Part shown: in pieces, positions 28,143 to 39,100 of the stretch
Position numbering within the stretch: the first letter of the stretch is position 1
Layout of the letters: every line of letters begins with the position of its first letter
Assembly (NCBI GenBank): GCA_027587225.1
Contig: JAPDDQ010000007.1
Coordinates: forward strand, 1-64,000
DNA length: 64,000 bases
Origin: Solirubrobacter taibaiensis
GTDB taxonomy: Bacteria; Actinomycetota; Thermoleophilia; Solirubrobacterales; Solirubrobacteraceae
Direction of reading: 5' to 3'
Translations under genes and position numbers: made by a program
Notes under the pieces: model-generated
The model's database searches: none
Told to the model about the DNA's origin: nothing
The model's input: the letters and a program-made list of their open reading frames with translations, nothing else

Positions 28143-29911
28143 CAGCCCCGCCCCTTGCCCTTCAACGTGATCGTCCGTGTCGCAGTGGTGGTGCCGATGG
28201 GTCCGGCGAGCCTGAGCGTGAGCGTCACCGGCAACGATTGCTTGTAGCCCTTCAACGCTTTTCGGGCTTGCGCGTTCGGCTTGAGCTTGACCGTGAAGCG
28301 GCCGTACTGGTTGCAGGTCGCGTCGGCCGTCGAGATCTCGAACGTGCTCTGGCGCTTCTTGGCCTTCACGCGCAGCCGCTTGGCGGCGATCTGGTTGCCG
28401 ACCGACATGGTCATCGTGCCCGTGCCCGCGGAGACGCAGCGGGACTCGACCGTGAGCTTGTTGTCGAGGAACTTGGCCACCGTCATCTGCGCCGTCTTGG
28501 GCTTGTCGATCGCGGCCCACGGCTTCGGCACGCGCGCCGGCACGATGTCGCGCGGCGGTTCCGGCGTCGCGGTCGGCGTGGGCACCGGGGTCGGCTCCGG
28601 CCCGGACCCGACCACCACGCTGCCGCTCATCTCCGTCGGATGGGTCTGGCAGACGAACGTGTAGGTGCCGGGCGTGTCGAACGTGCACTCCCCGCTCCAA
28701 CCCGGCGGCAACGCGTTCTGCGGCAGCGGCGGCGCCACCGGGAAGATGACGACGCCGGTCTTCTGCACGCACGACGTCGGGGCCGTCGCGAACACGACGT
28801 TGTGGGCCGTCGTACCGGCACCGACCGGGAAGCTGAAGTCCACGGTCCCACCGGGCGCGACCGTCACCGAGTTGTCGTTGACGTCGCTGCTCGCGGCGTC
28901 CTGGAACCAGTTGCGGAGCGGACTCGAGCTGTCGTGCGCCACGATCCCCGGCCGCGGAGCGACCGTCGGCACGACGGTCGGCGTCGCCGTCGGCGTGGCC
29001 GTGGGCGTGCTCGTCGGGGTCGCGGTGGGCGTGGGCGTCGGCTGACCGGCGGCCGTGACGATGACCGTGCCGGTCATCTCCACCGGGTGCGTCCCGCAGA
29101 CGAACGTGTAGGTGCCCGCGGCGGCGAAGGTGCACTCGCCCACCCAGCCGGGCGGCTGCGCGAAGTCGGGCATCGGCGCCACCTGGTCGTTGTCCGGGAG
29201 CGGGAGCGTCGGCGACACCGTCGTCTTCACGCACGTCTCGGGCTTGGACGCGGTCCGGAACTCCACGTTGTGGAAGTTGGAACCGGCCGGGTAGTCGAAC
29301 GTGACCTTCCCGCCCGCCCGGATCGTCACTGAACTGTCGCTCGTGTCCGCGCCCGCGGCGTCCTGGAACCAGTTGCGGAGCGGGCTCGCGGTGTCGTGGG
29401 CGGAGATCCGGCCGGTGGTGGGAGCCGTCGTCGGCGTGGCCGTCGGGGTTGCGGTGACGGTCGGCGTGGCCGTGGGCGTGCCCTCGGCGTGCACGACGAC
29501 CGTGCCCTGCATCCCCGTCGGGTTCACGCCCGAATGGAACTTGTAGGTGCCGGGCGCGGTGAACGTGCAGTAGCCGGCCCAGCCGGGCCCCTGCGTCCAC
29601 CACGGCAGCGTCGTGCCGTAGCCCCAGACGGGCCCGGCGGTCTGCACGCAGGTGGCGGGCTCCAGGCTCCCGCGGTCCCACACGACGTTGTACTCGCCGG
29701 TGCCGGCCGGGTAGCTGAAGTTCACGCGGCCGCCGACCACGATGTCCACCGTCCGGTCTTCCGGATCGGTGACGTCGGCGTCGCGGAAGCCGCTGTCGGA
29801 GACGACCATGTTGGCGACCGGGAGCGGGTCAGCCGCGCCACCGAGGGCGAGGGCGGGGGCGCACACGAGAGCGAGCAGCGCGCAGATGATCCAGGGCAGT
29901 GAGCGCTTCAT
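28142..29911 (-). CDS. Secreted triple-cupredoxin protein with Lys-rich C-terminal module
   Basis: 589 residues. Leader MKRSLPWIICALLALVCAPALA. Three cupredoxin-like domains are separated by Thr-Pro linkers. Domain 1 (about 28-135) has lost its ligands: the His-Asn is Tyr-Asn (EYNVVW) and the Cys-x-x-His segment reads FHSGVNPTGMQG. Domains 2 and 3 keep FHNVEF/AHNVVF and FVCGTHPVEMTG/FVCQTHPTEMSG, with C-x2-H-x3-M spacing. The basic C-terminal module (about 455-589) has a Cys pair, AQARKALKGYKQSLPVTLTL, and ends TITLKGKGRG. The ATG overlaps the ThuA-dehydrogenase stop and its stop overlaps the oxidase ATG. Likely an envelope-bound electron relay. Confidence 0.88.
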   Translation of the reverse strand: MKRSLPWIICALLALVCAPALALGGAADPLPVANMVVSDSGFRDADVTDPEDRTVDIVVGGRVNFSYPAGTGEYNVVWDRGSLEPATCVQTAGPVWGYGTTLPWWTQGPGWAGYCTFTAPGTYKFHSGVNPTGMQGTVVVHAEGTPTATPTVTATPTATPTTAPTTGRISAHDTASPLRNWFQDAAGADTSDSSVTIRAGGKVTFDYPAGSNFHNVEFRTASKPETCVKTTVSPTLPLPDNDQVAPMPDFAQPPGWVGECTFAAAGTYTFVCGTHPVEMTGTVIVTAAGQPTPTPTATPTSTPTATPTATPTVVPTVAPRPGIVAHDSSSPLRNWFQDAASSDVNDNSVTVAPGGTVDFSFPVGAGTTAHNVVFATAPTSCVQKTGVVIFPVAPPLPQNALPPGWSGECTFDTPGTYTFVCQTHPTEMSGSVVVGSGPEPTPVPTPTATPEPPRDIVPARVPKPWAAIDKPKTAQMTVAKFLDNKLTVESRCVSAGTGTMTMSVGNQIAAKRLRVKAKKRQSTFEISTADATCNQYGRFTVKLKPNAQARKALKGYKQSLPVTLTLRLAGPIGTTTATRTITLKGKGRG

Positions 29912-32900
29912 GGCGTGGTGGTGGAGAGCGTGAACGTCAGGGTCTTCGCGTACTGGCCGGCGCGGAGCGCGTCGGTGGCCGCGACGGGTTGCTGGAAGCC
30001 CAGCGTGAGTACGGCGTTGGCTATCGGCGTCGCCCACGTCGCCAGGCTCAGGGGCGTGCCGGACACCGCCGCGTAGGCCGCGGTCGTGCCCGCGCGGGCC
30101 CGCAGCGCCTGCGGCATCACCGCGGCGCCGTTGACCAGGCGGCCCGGCGAGGCGGCGTTGCGATCGGTGACGGTGAGCTGCGCCGAACCCGCGGTGGAGA
30201 TCACCGTCGCGGTGGTGGACGCCGTGTAGGTGGCGGTCACGCCCGGGATCATCGGCGCGAACGCGGCCGGCGCGCCGAGCTTGAGGCTCAGCGTCAGCGG
30301 GACCGTCGCGATGATGTCGACGTCCTCCTCCGCGTTGGGCAACGGGGGGATCACGAACTCGATCGTCTTGCTCACCCGCTCGCCGTCGGCGTAGATGACG
30401 GTCAACGTCGCCGTCACCGGCCCGTCGTCGGGATACGTGTGCGTGACCCGCTCGCCGGTCGCGGTGCCACCGTCGGAGAACGTCCACTCGTAGGCGACGC
30501 CGCCGGAGCGCCCGGCGTCGAAGTCCACGGTGGCCGTGTCCGGGCGGATCGCGTAGCGCGGGTCGGGACCGGGCGTGTCGGCGCCGCCGGTGTAGCTGAA
30601 CCGCCACACGCCGGTGGAGCTGCCGAGCCCGAGGCGTGAGCCGGACGCGGCGGCGACGTACAGCGCGCCGTCGGCCCCGAAGTCCAGGTCGATCATCCGG
30701 TTGGCCCCGAACAGGCTGGCCGGGACGATCCCGTACAACGAGTCGGCCGCGACGGGCTGGCCGCCTTCGGCCTCGGTCTCCGGGTCCATCAGCAGCGCGT
30801 GGCGCACGTTGCCGGCGCCCGCGAAGTCCGCGAGGAACCAGCGGCCGTCCCAGTAGGCGGGCCACGTGCCGGCCTTGGTCTGCGCCGGGCGCCGGTAGGT
30901 GCCGCCGCTGACGATCGACTGGCTGCCGCCGAGCGCCCACGGGCAGCGGCGCGCAGTGTCCAGGCCGGTGCTGGTGTTCGTGTCGTTGTAGACGGCGACG
31001 CCGGCGGCGTTGCGCGGGAAGTCGTAGCAGCCGCCTTGCGGGCCGTACCAGACGTTCACGGGCTGCGGCGGGGGAAGCATCTTGTGGCCGGTGTTGAACG
31101 GCGAGTCGTTCGGGACAGGGTCCGCGGACGAGCAGTTCCAGAACGCGCTGGGCGCGCCGTCGTCTGAGTCGGCGCCACCGCGGACCGTGCCGGCGGGCGT
31201 GTCGGGCCAGCCGAGGTTGGCGGCGCCACCGCCGCCGATCGCCGGCAGCGTCGCGCGGTAGCTGAAGCGGTTGCCGGCCGCGCAGTACGGCCAGCCATAG
31301 TTGCCGGCGCCGGTGATGCGCGCGGCGCTCTCGGTCTTTGCCGGACCCCACTGGACCGCGTTGTTCTGCTGCTCGGTCCCGGTCCACGCGGCGGAGACCA
31401 CGTCCGTCTTGGGATCGACGTCCAGCGAGCGCACGTCGGACACGCCCATGGCGAAGATCTCCGGCTTGCTGAGCTTGTCCTCGGGGAACGTGTCGCTGAG
31501 CGGGAACAGGTTCGCGCCGTTGGGCGAGCCCTCGCTCGGGACCAGGTAGGTCTTGTTCAGGCCGGGCACGGGGCCGGGGTCGGGCAGCGGCCGGATCCGC
31601 AGGATCTTGCCCTCGTAGGCGTCGGTGTTGGCCGCGGTGCCGCGCGCGTCGCTGATGGAGACCTCGGCCCCGGTGCCGGGGACGGTGTGCTCCGGGTGCG
31701 CGTTCGTGTAGCCGCCGCGGTAGGCGTTGCTCGCGCCGTCGATCGTGTCGCCGGTAGCGATGTAGAGGTTGCCTTCGGAGTCCCAGTCCATCGCGCCGCC
31801 GAGGCGGGAGGCGGTGTAGACCTGGGTCATCCAGTGGAAGATCACGCGCTCGGACCCGGCGACGAGCGTCTTGGTCTGCGGGTCGAAGGTGAAGCGCGAG
31901 AGGCGGCGCTCGCCCATGCGCGCGAGCCGGTCCAGGCCCGGGCCGAGCTGCTTGGCGGGGTCGGACGTCGCCGCTCCCGCCTCCCCCTTGGCATACGGGT
32001 GGTACTGGACGTAGATGTACGGGCGGCCCGTGGTGAAGCCGGGGTCGAGCGTGAGGCCGAGCAGGCCGTGCTCGGAGCTCTCGCCGCGCGCGCCGAAGAC
32101 CTCGAGGTCCGCGACCTTGGCGATCCCACCGGACTGCTCGAGCACGTGGATCGTGCCGCAACCCTTGCCGACACCCGGAATCGTCCAGTCTGTGGTCTGC
32201 GGCATGCCGGCGAAGCAGGTCGCGCGGCCGGAGTAGAACACGCGCCCGTCGGCGGCCGTCGCGAGCGCGTTGATCTCGCCCGTGTTCGACGTCAGGCCGT
32301 CCGGGTTGGGCGGCGTGAGGCGGGTCGCGGCGTAATTGGCGTCGATCGTGGCCTTGCAGTTGCCGCGCGACATGCCGGCGGACCACTGGATCGCGCCGAG
32401 CAGCTGACGCGTGACCGCGGGCTCCCCGTAGGCGGCGGCGGTGCCGCCGAGCGCGGTGTAGAAGGAGCGGCCGGCGCCGACGTCACGGCACCAGGAGACG
32501 GCGCGCTCGTTCTGGGGCTGGATCCGGTTGTCCGTGCCGGTGAAGCGCGTGACCGCGTCGTTGGTGACCGACGTGCCGTCGGGCAGCGCGCCGAAGCGCA
32601 CGCGGGCGACGGTGTGCACCTGCCCGGTCGGGTTCACCGCCCACTTGTAGTACGTGTCGGTGTGGCCCTTCCACACCAGCGGGTTCGAGCGGGTCGCGGG
32701 ATGCACGCGGTCCAGGAACTCGACGTCCTGCGGGCTCGTGCTCGACGCGGTGGTGCGGGTGTCGCCGGTGAGGCCGATCAGCGTGTCGAAGAACGCCTCG
32801 CCCTCCTCCAGCTTGGCCGTCTCGCCGATGCCGACGAAGCCGCCACCCGCCACGACGTAGTCCTGCAGCGCGGCCTGCTGGCCGCCGTCGAGGACGTTGC

Positions 32901-33183
32901 CGGCGGAGTGCACGAACGCCACCGCGCGGTACTGCGACAGGCTCGCCGTGCTGATCGCGGCGGCATCGCTCGTCACGTCGACGGTGAAGCCGTTCGCGGC
33001 GCCGAGCGCCTGGACGGCCGCCGCCGCGGGTGCGGAGGCGGCGTTGGCCGGGCCGGCGGTGCCGGTGAACACGAGCACCTTGCCCGCGTCGGCGGAGGCC
33101 GGTGCGGCGCACGCGAGGCACGCGACAACGGCGGCCAGCAACGAGCGACGCCCGGTACGGATGTGCTTGAGGGCGTGGATCAT
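29908..33183 (-). CDS. Secreted ThuA - PQQ-type sugar dehydrogenase - PKD protein with WxL-like C-terminus
   Basis: 1091 residues. Signal peptide (TGRRSLLAAVVACLACAAPASA). ThuA domain about 35-260 (VLVFTGTAG, VAFVHSAGN, GGGFVGIGETAK). A six-bladed glucose/sorbosone dehydrogenase propeller follows, about 290-830: EINALATAADGRVFYSG, EHGLLGLTLDPGF, GGAMDWDSEGNLYIATGD, YEGKILRIRPL, ITGAGNYGWPYC. A PKD domain (VAYEWTFSDGGTATGERVTH) leads to the shared 130-residue terminal domain ending KTLTFTLSTTTP. Fusions of ThuA and this propeller occur in actinobacteria. Inferred role: oxidation of an extracellular sugar or polyol with PQQ, passing electrons to copper proteins. Cofactor use is not provable from sequence. 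Four-base overlaps on both sides. Confidence 0.88.
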   Translation of the reverse strand: MIHALKHIRTGRRSLLAAVVACLACAAPASADAGKVLVFTGTAGPANAASAPAAAAVQALGAANGFTVDVTSDAAAISTASLSQYRAVAFVHSAGNVLDGGQQAALQDYVVAGGGFVGIGETAKLEEGEAFFDTLIGLTGDTRTTASSTSPQDVEFLDRVHPATRSNPLVWKGHTDTYYKWAVNPTGQVHTVARVRFGALPDGTSVTNDAVTRFTGTDNRIQPQNERAVSWCRDVGAGRSFYTALGGTAAAYGEPAVTRQLLGAIQWSAGMSRGNCKATIDANYAATRLTPPNPDGLTSNTGEINALATAADGRVFYSGRATCFAGMPQTTDWTIPGVGKGCGTIHVLEQSGGIAKVADLEVFGARGESSEHGLLGLTLDPGFTTGRPYIYVQYHPYAKGEAGAATSDPAKQLGPGLDRLARMGERRLSRFTFDPQTKTLVAGSERVIFHWMTQVYTASRLGGAMDWDSEGNLYIATGDTIDGASNAYRGGYTNAHPEHTVPGTGAEVSISDARGTAANTDAYEGKILRIRPLPDPGPVPGLNKTYLVPSEGSPNGANLFPLSDTFPEDKLSKPEIFAMGVSDVRSLDVDPKTDVVSAAWTGTEQQNNAVQWGPAKTESAARITGAGNYGWPYCAAGNRFSYRATLPAIGGGGAANLGWPDTPAGTVRGGADSDDGAPSAFWNCSSADPVPNDSPFNTGHKMLPPPQPVNVWYGPQGGCYDFPRNAAGVAVYNDTNTSTGLDTARRCPWALGGSQSIVSGGTYRRPAQTKAGTWPAYWDGRWFLADFAGAGNVRHALLMDPETEAEGGQPVAADSLYGIVPASLFGANRMIDLDFGADGALYVAAASGSRLGLGSSTGVWRFSYTGGADTPGPDPRYAIRPDTATVDFDAGRSGGVAYEWTFSDGGTATGERVTHTYPDDGPVTATLTVIYADGERVSKTIEFVIPPLPNAEEDVDIIATVPLTLSLKLGAPAAFAPMIPGVTATYTASTTATVISTAGSAQLTVTDRNAASPGRLVNGAAVMPQALRARAGTTAAYAAVSGTPLSLATWATPIANAVLTLGFQQPVAATDALRAGQYAKTLTFTLSTTTP

Positions 33184-36100
33184 GGCTGGGTCGTGGAGAG
33201 GGTGAACGTCAAGGTCTTCTCGTAGGCGCCGGCCCACAGCGGCTCGGTGGCACCGATCCTCTGCCGGAAGCCGATCGCGACCGGATCGCTGGCGACGTAG
33301 GACGGGTACAGGAGCAGCCGCAGCGGCGTGGCGCCGATGGGCGCGAACGCCGCCGTGGGCTGCGTCGCGTTGGTGGCGCGCGCCTCGAGGGCGTTGACCA
33401 GCACGTGGGTCGCGTTGACCAACCGGCCGGGCTGGGCGCCCTGGTCGACGACGGTCAGCTCCGCGGTGGCGGCCGACGTGGTGATCCGCGCGGAGAGCGA
33501 CGCCTGGTACTCGGTGGCGACACCCGGGATGAACGGCGGGAACGCCGCCACGCCGTCCAGGACGAGCCCGAGCACCGTCGGCACGGTGCCGGACACGGTG
33601 CTCTCCTCCTCGACCGCCGTCGGCGTCGGGGTGACGGTGGGCGTCGGCGTCGGCGTCACGATCGCCTCGATCCGGAACGTGCGGGTCGCCGGCGTGGCGT
33701 CGACGGTGCCCGCCGCGTTCTTGGCGCGCACGAAGAACGTGTAGTCGCCCAGCGCGGACGCGGTGTACTGCTGCGGTGACGTGCACGCGGCGTACGTGCC
33801 CACGCCGGCCGGCGTGTCCAGGCGGCACTCGAACGTGGCGCCCGGCTCGCTCGTGAACGTGAACGTCTGCGTGGTGGCGGTGATCGGACCCGACGGACCA
33901 CTGGTGATGGTGGTGTCGGGCGCGGGCGCGACGACGGCGACGGTGAACGTCCGCGAGGCGGGTGTCGCGTCGACGTTGCCTGCAGCGTCACGCGCACGGA
34001 CGGCGAACGTGTGCTCACCGTCGGCGAGGTTCGTGTACGCCTGCGGCGAGGTGCACGCCGCGAACGCCGCGCTGTCCAGGCGGCACTCGAACGTCGCGCC
34101 CGCATCCGGGCTCATGAAGCCGAAGGACGCGGAGTGCGTGGTGATCGTGCCCGTCGGGCCGCTCGTGATCGTCGTGTCCGGCGCCGCCGTGTCGACGGTG
34201 AACGTGCGCATCGCGGGCGAGCCGTCGATGTTGCCCGCGGCGTCACGCGCGCGGACGGAGAACGTGTGCTCGCCGTCGGCGAGGCTCGTGTACGCCTGCG
34301 GTGACGTGCAGGCCGCGTAGGCGGCGGTGTCCAGGCGGCACTCGAACGTCGCGCCCGCATCCGGGCTCGTGAAGCCGAAGGACGCGGCGGTCGCGTTCGT
34401 CGTGCCCGTCGGGCCACTCGTGATCGTCGTGTCCGGCGCCGCCGTGTCGACCGTGAACGTGCGCGTCGCCGGTGACGGGTCGACGTTGCCGGCCGTGTCG
34501 GTCGCCCGCACCAGGAATGTGTACGAGCCGTCCGCGAGCGGACCGACCGCGCGCGGCGAGGTGCACGCCACGTAGGTGCCGGTGGCCGAGCCCGGGCCGT
34601 CGAGGCGGCACTCGAACGTCGACCCGGCCTTCGAGGCCTCGAACGTGAACGACGGCGAAGCGTTGTTCGTCGCGCCCGTCGGCCCGCCGGTGATCGTGGT
34701 GTCCGGGGCGGCGGTGTCGACCGTGAACGTGCGCGTGGCCGGGGAGGCGTCCACGTTGCCCGCCGCGTCGATCGCGCGGACGGCGAACGTGTGCTCACCC
34801 GCCGCCAGCCCGGTGTAGGTCTGCGGCGACGTGCAAGCCGCGAACGCGGCCGTGTCCAGGCGGCACTCGAACGTCGAACCCGCTTCGGAGCTGGAGAACG
34901 TGAACGTGGCCGTGGGCACGCCGATCGTGCCCGTCGGGCCGGAATCGATCGTCGTGTTCGGCGCCGTCGTGTCGACCGTGAACGTGCGCGTGGCCGGCGT
35001 GGCGTCCACGTTGCCCGCGGCGTCGATCGCGCGGACGGCGAACGTGTGCTCACCCGCGGCCAGGCTCGAGTACGCCTGCGGCGACGTGCAGGCCGTGAAC
35101 GCGGCCGTGTCCAGGCGGCACTCGAACGTCGCGCCCGGCTCCGTGCTCGTGAACGCGAAGGACGCGGAGGCCGAGCTCGTCGGCCCGGTCGGGCCGCTCG
35201 TGATCGTCGTGTCCGGCGCGGCTGTGTCGACCGTGAACGTGCGCGTTGCCGGTGACGGATCGACGTTGCCGGCCGTGTCGATCGCGCGGACGGCGAACGT
35301 GTGCTCGCCCTGGGCCAGACCCGTGTAGGCCTGCGGCGACGTGCAGGCCGCGAACGTCCCGCCGTCGATGCGGCACTCGAACGTCGAGCCGGCCTTCGTG
35401 GAGGTGAACGTGAACGAGGCGCTCGTGCTGTTGGTCGGACCGGTCGGGCCGGACGTGATGGTCGTGTCCGGCGCGGTGCTGTCAACCGTGAACGTGCGCG
35501 TCGCGGGCGTGGCGTCGACATTGCCGGCCGCGTCGATCGCGCGGACCGCGAACGTGTGCTCACCCGCGGCCAGGCCGGTGTAGGTCTGCGGCGAGACGCA
35601 GGCCGTGAACGTGCCCGTATCCAGGCGGCACTCGAACGTCGAACCCGGGTCAGAGCTCGAGAACGTGAACGTCGCCGTCGTGACGCCGATCGTGCCCGTC
35701 GGGCCTGAATCGATCGTCGTGTTCGGCGCGGTGGCGTCGACCGTGAACGTCCGGGACGCCGGCGAGGCGTCGACGTTGCCGGCGGCGTCCGTCGCCCGGA
35801 CCAGGAAGGTGTAGGTGCCGTCGGCGAGCGAGCCGAGGATGCGCGGCGACGTGCAGGTGCCGTACGTGCCGGTCGCGGCGCCCGGGCCGTCGAGACGGCA
35901 CTCGAAGCTGGAACCGGTCTCGCTCGACGAGAACGCGAACGTGGCCGAGTTCGTCGTGATCGTGCCCGTCGGGCCCGAGTCGATCGTCGTGTTCGGCGCC
36001 GTGGTGTCCACCGTGAAGGTGCGGGTGGCGGGCGTCGGATCCACGTTGCCGGCGCTGTCGCGGGCGCGGACCTCGAACGTGTGCTCGCCCTGGGTCAGAT

Positions 36101-39100
36101 TCGTGTACGCCCGCGGCGACGTGCACGACGCGTAAGTCCCGCCGTCCAAGCGGCACTCGAACGTCGAGCCCGGCTTGGTCGAGGTGAACGCGAACGACGG
36201 CGAAGCGTTGTTGGTCGCGCCGGTCGGGCCGCTCGTGATGGCGGTGTCCGGCAGCGACGTCTCGACCGTGAACGTCCGCGAGGCGGGCGACGGGTCCACA
36301 TTGCCGGCCGCGTCGGTGGCGCGCACGAGGAACGTGTACGTCCCGTCCACGAGCGGACCGAGCGTGCGCGGCGAGGTGCAGCTCACGTACGTGCCGGTCG
36401 TCGCGCCGGGGCCGTCGAGCCGGCACTGGAAGGTCGAGCCGGTCTCGCTGGAGGAGAACGCGAACTGCGGCGAAGCGGTGTTGATCGTGCCGGTCGGGCC
36501 GGAGTCGATCGTCGTCTCCGGCGCGAGGAAGTCGACCGTGAACGTCCGCGTGGCAGGCGTCGGGTCCACGTTGCCGGCCGCGTCGATCGCGCGCACCGAG
36601 AACGTGTGCTCGCCGGAGGTGAGGCCCGAGTAGTTCTGCGGCGAGGTGCACGGGGCATACGCCGCGGTGTCCATGCGGCACTCGAACGTGGAGCCGATCT
36701 CGGTGCCGGAGAACGTGAACGACGCCGAGCCGGTGGTGACGACGGGCGGCGGGCCCGTGTTGATCGTCGTGTCGGGCGCGGCCGTGTCGACCGTGAACGT
36801 GCGCGACGCGGGCGTCGCGTCGACGTTCCCGGCGCCGTCACGGGCGCGGACCTCGAACGTGTGCGCGCCGTCGGCGAGGTTCGAGTAGGCCTGCGGCGAG
36901 GTGCAGGCCGCGAAGGCCGCGGTGTCCAGACGGCACTCGAACGTGGCGCCCGCTTCGCTCGTGAAGGCGAACGAGGCCGAGTTGCTGTTGATGGTGCCGG
37001 TCGGGCCGCTGCTGATCGTGGTGTCCGGCGCGACGGTGTCGACCGTGAACGTCCGCGTGGCGGGCGTCGGATCGAGGTTGCCCGCGGCGTCACGGGCGCG
37101 GACCTCGAACGTGTGCGCGCCCTGCGCCAGCGCCGTGTACGACTGCGGCGAGGTGCAGGTCGCGAAGGCCGCGGCATCCAGGCGGCACTCGAACGTCGAC
37201 CCCGCTTCGGTGCTCGTGAAGGCGAACGACGCGGACGTCGTGTTGATCGTCCCGGTCGGGCCGCTCGTGATGTTCGTGTCCGGTGCGGCCGCGTCGACCG
37301 TGAACGTGCGCGACGCGGGCGTCGCGTCGACGTTGCCGGCGGCATCGATCGCCCGCACGAGGAACGTGTACGAGCCGTCGGCCAGCGGGCCGAGCGTCCG
37401 CGGCGAGGTGCAGAGCGCGTATGTGCCCGTGGCCGAGCCGGGGCCGTCCAGGCGGCACTCGAACGTCGAGCCGGCCTCCGAGGACGAGAACGTGAACTGC
37501 GGCGACGCGTTCGTGATCGTGCCGGTCGGGCCGGAGTCGATCGTCGTGTTCGGCGCCGTCGCGTCGACCGTGAAGGTGCGGGTGGCGGGAGACGCGTCGA
37601 CGTTGCCCGCGCCGTCGGTGGCGCGCACGTTGAACGTGTAGGCGCCGTCGGCCAGCGAGCCGAGGATGCGCGGCGAGGTGCACGACTGCCACGTGCCGGG
37701 CGTCGCACCCGTGTCCAGGCGGCACTCGAACGTGGAGCCCGTCTCGCTCGAGGAGAACGTGAAGGTCGGCGAGTTCGTCGTGATCGTGCCGGTCGGGCCG
37801 GAGTCGATCGTCGTGTTCGGCGCCGCCGTGTCAACCGTGAACGTGCGCGTCGCGGGCGACGGGTCCGGGTTGCCGGCCGAGATGGCACGGACGTGGAAGG
37901 TGTAGGCGCCGTTGGCCGTGGTCGTGTAGGCCTGCGGCGTGGTGCACGCGGCGAACGTGCCGTTGCCCGCCGGCGTGTCCAAGCGGCACTCGAACGTCGA
38001 GCCCGGCGCCGTGGAGGTGAACGTGAACGACGCTGAGGTGCTGTTGGTGAGCCCGGACGGGCCGCCCGTGATCGTCGTGTCCGGCGCAGCGGTGGAGACC
38101 GTGAAGCTGCGCGTCGCGGGCGTCGCGTCCGTGTTGCCCGCGGCGTCGCGGGCCCGGACGTTGAACGTGTACGAGCCGTCGGCGAGCGGGCCGACCGCCC
38201 GCGGTGACGTGCACGCGACGTACGTGCCGACCGTCGAGCCCGGGCCGTCGAGGCGGCACTCGAAGGTCGAGCCCGTCTCCGTGCTCGTGAACTCGAACGA
38301 CGGTGACGCGTTGTTGATCGTGCCCGTCGGGCCGGCCGTGATCGTCGTGTCGGGCGCCACGGTGTCCACCGTGAACGTGCGCGACGCGGGCGTCGGGTCG
38401 ACGTTGCCGACCGCGTCGATCGCGCGGACGAAGAACGTGTAGGCGCCATTGGCCGTGGTCGTGTACGCCTGCGGTGACGTGCACGTGGCGTACGTGCCCT
38501 GGCCGGACGGCGTGTCCAGGCGGCACTGGAACGTCGAGCCGACTTCCGTCCCGGAGAACAGGAACGACTGCGAGGTCGTGTTGACGGTGCCGGATGGCCC
38601 GCCGTTGATCGTTGTGTCCGGTGGTCCGGTATCGACCGAGAAACTTCGGGTGGCGGGTGTGGGATCAGGTGTCCCGGCCAGCACCGCTCGCACGTTGAAC
38701 GTGTAGTTGCCGTTCGCGGTGGTCGTGAACGCCGCTGGCGACGTGCACGCGGCGTAGGTGCCGTTGCCCGCCGGTGTGTCCAGCCGGCACTCGAACGTCG
38801 TCCCGGTCGCGGGCGTGGACGTGAAGCCGAAGGTCGCGGACGTGGCGTTCGTCGGGCCGCTCGGGCCGGACGTGATCGAGGTTTCCGGCGGAGTCGGCGT
38901 CGTGCTCTCCACGACGATCGTGCCCGTCATCTGTGGGTGCGCCGAACAGACGAATGCATACGTGCCGGGGGTGTTGAACGTGCAGCGCCCTGCCCAGCCC
39001 GGCCCCTGGAGGTAGGTGGGCAGCGGCGGCACCGCGCCGTACACGGTTCCGGCGGTCTGCGTGCACGAGGACGGCTGCGGCCCCGGCGGCACCTGCATGC

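Noticed and set aside
33183..33200. LPXTG sortase anchor at the end of the giant protein
   Set aside because: No LPxTG motif, hydrophobic segment or basic tail; the protein ends TFTLSTTQP.
36081..38449. Long open frames on both strands across the Ig-repeat array
   Set aside because: They exist because the repeat is in frame on all strands; composition is Arg/Ala/Pro rich with no domain, and only the 2219-residue frame has sense.
33665..38895. CRISPR-like or satellite array
   Set aside because: Period is about 252-270 bp without unique spacers, and every unit is an in-frame Ig-like domain.
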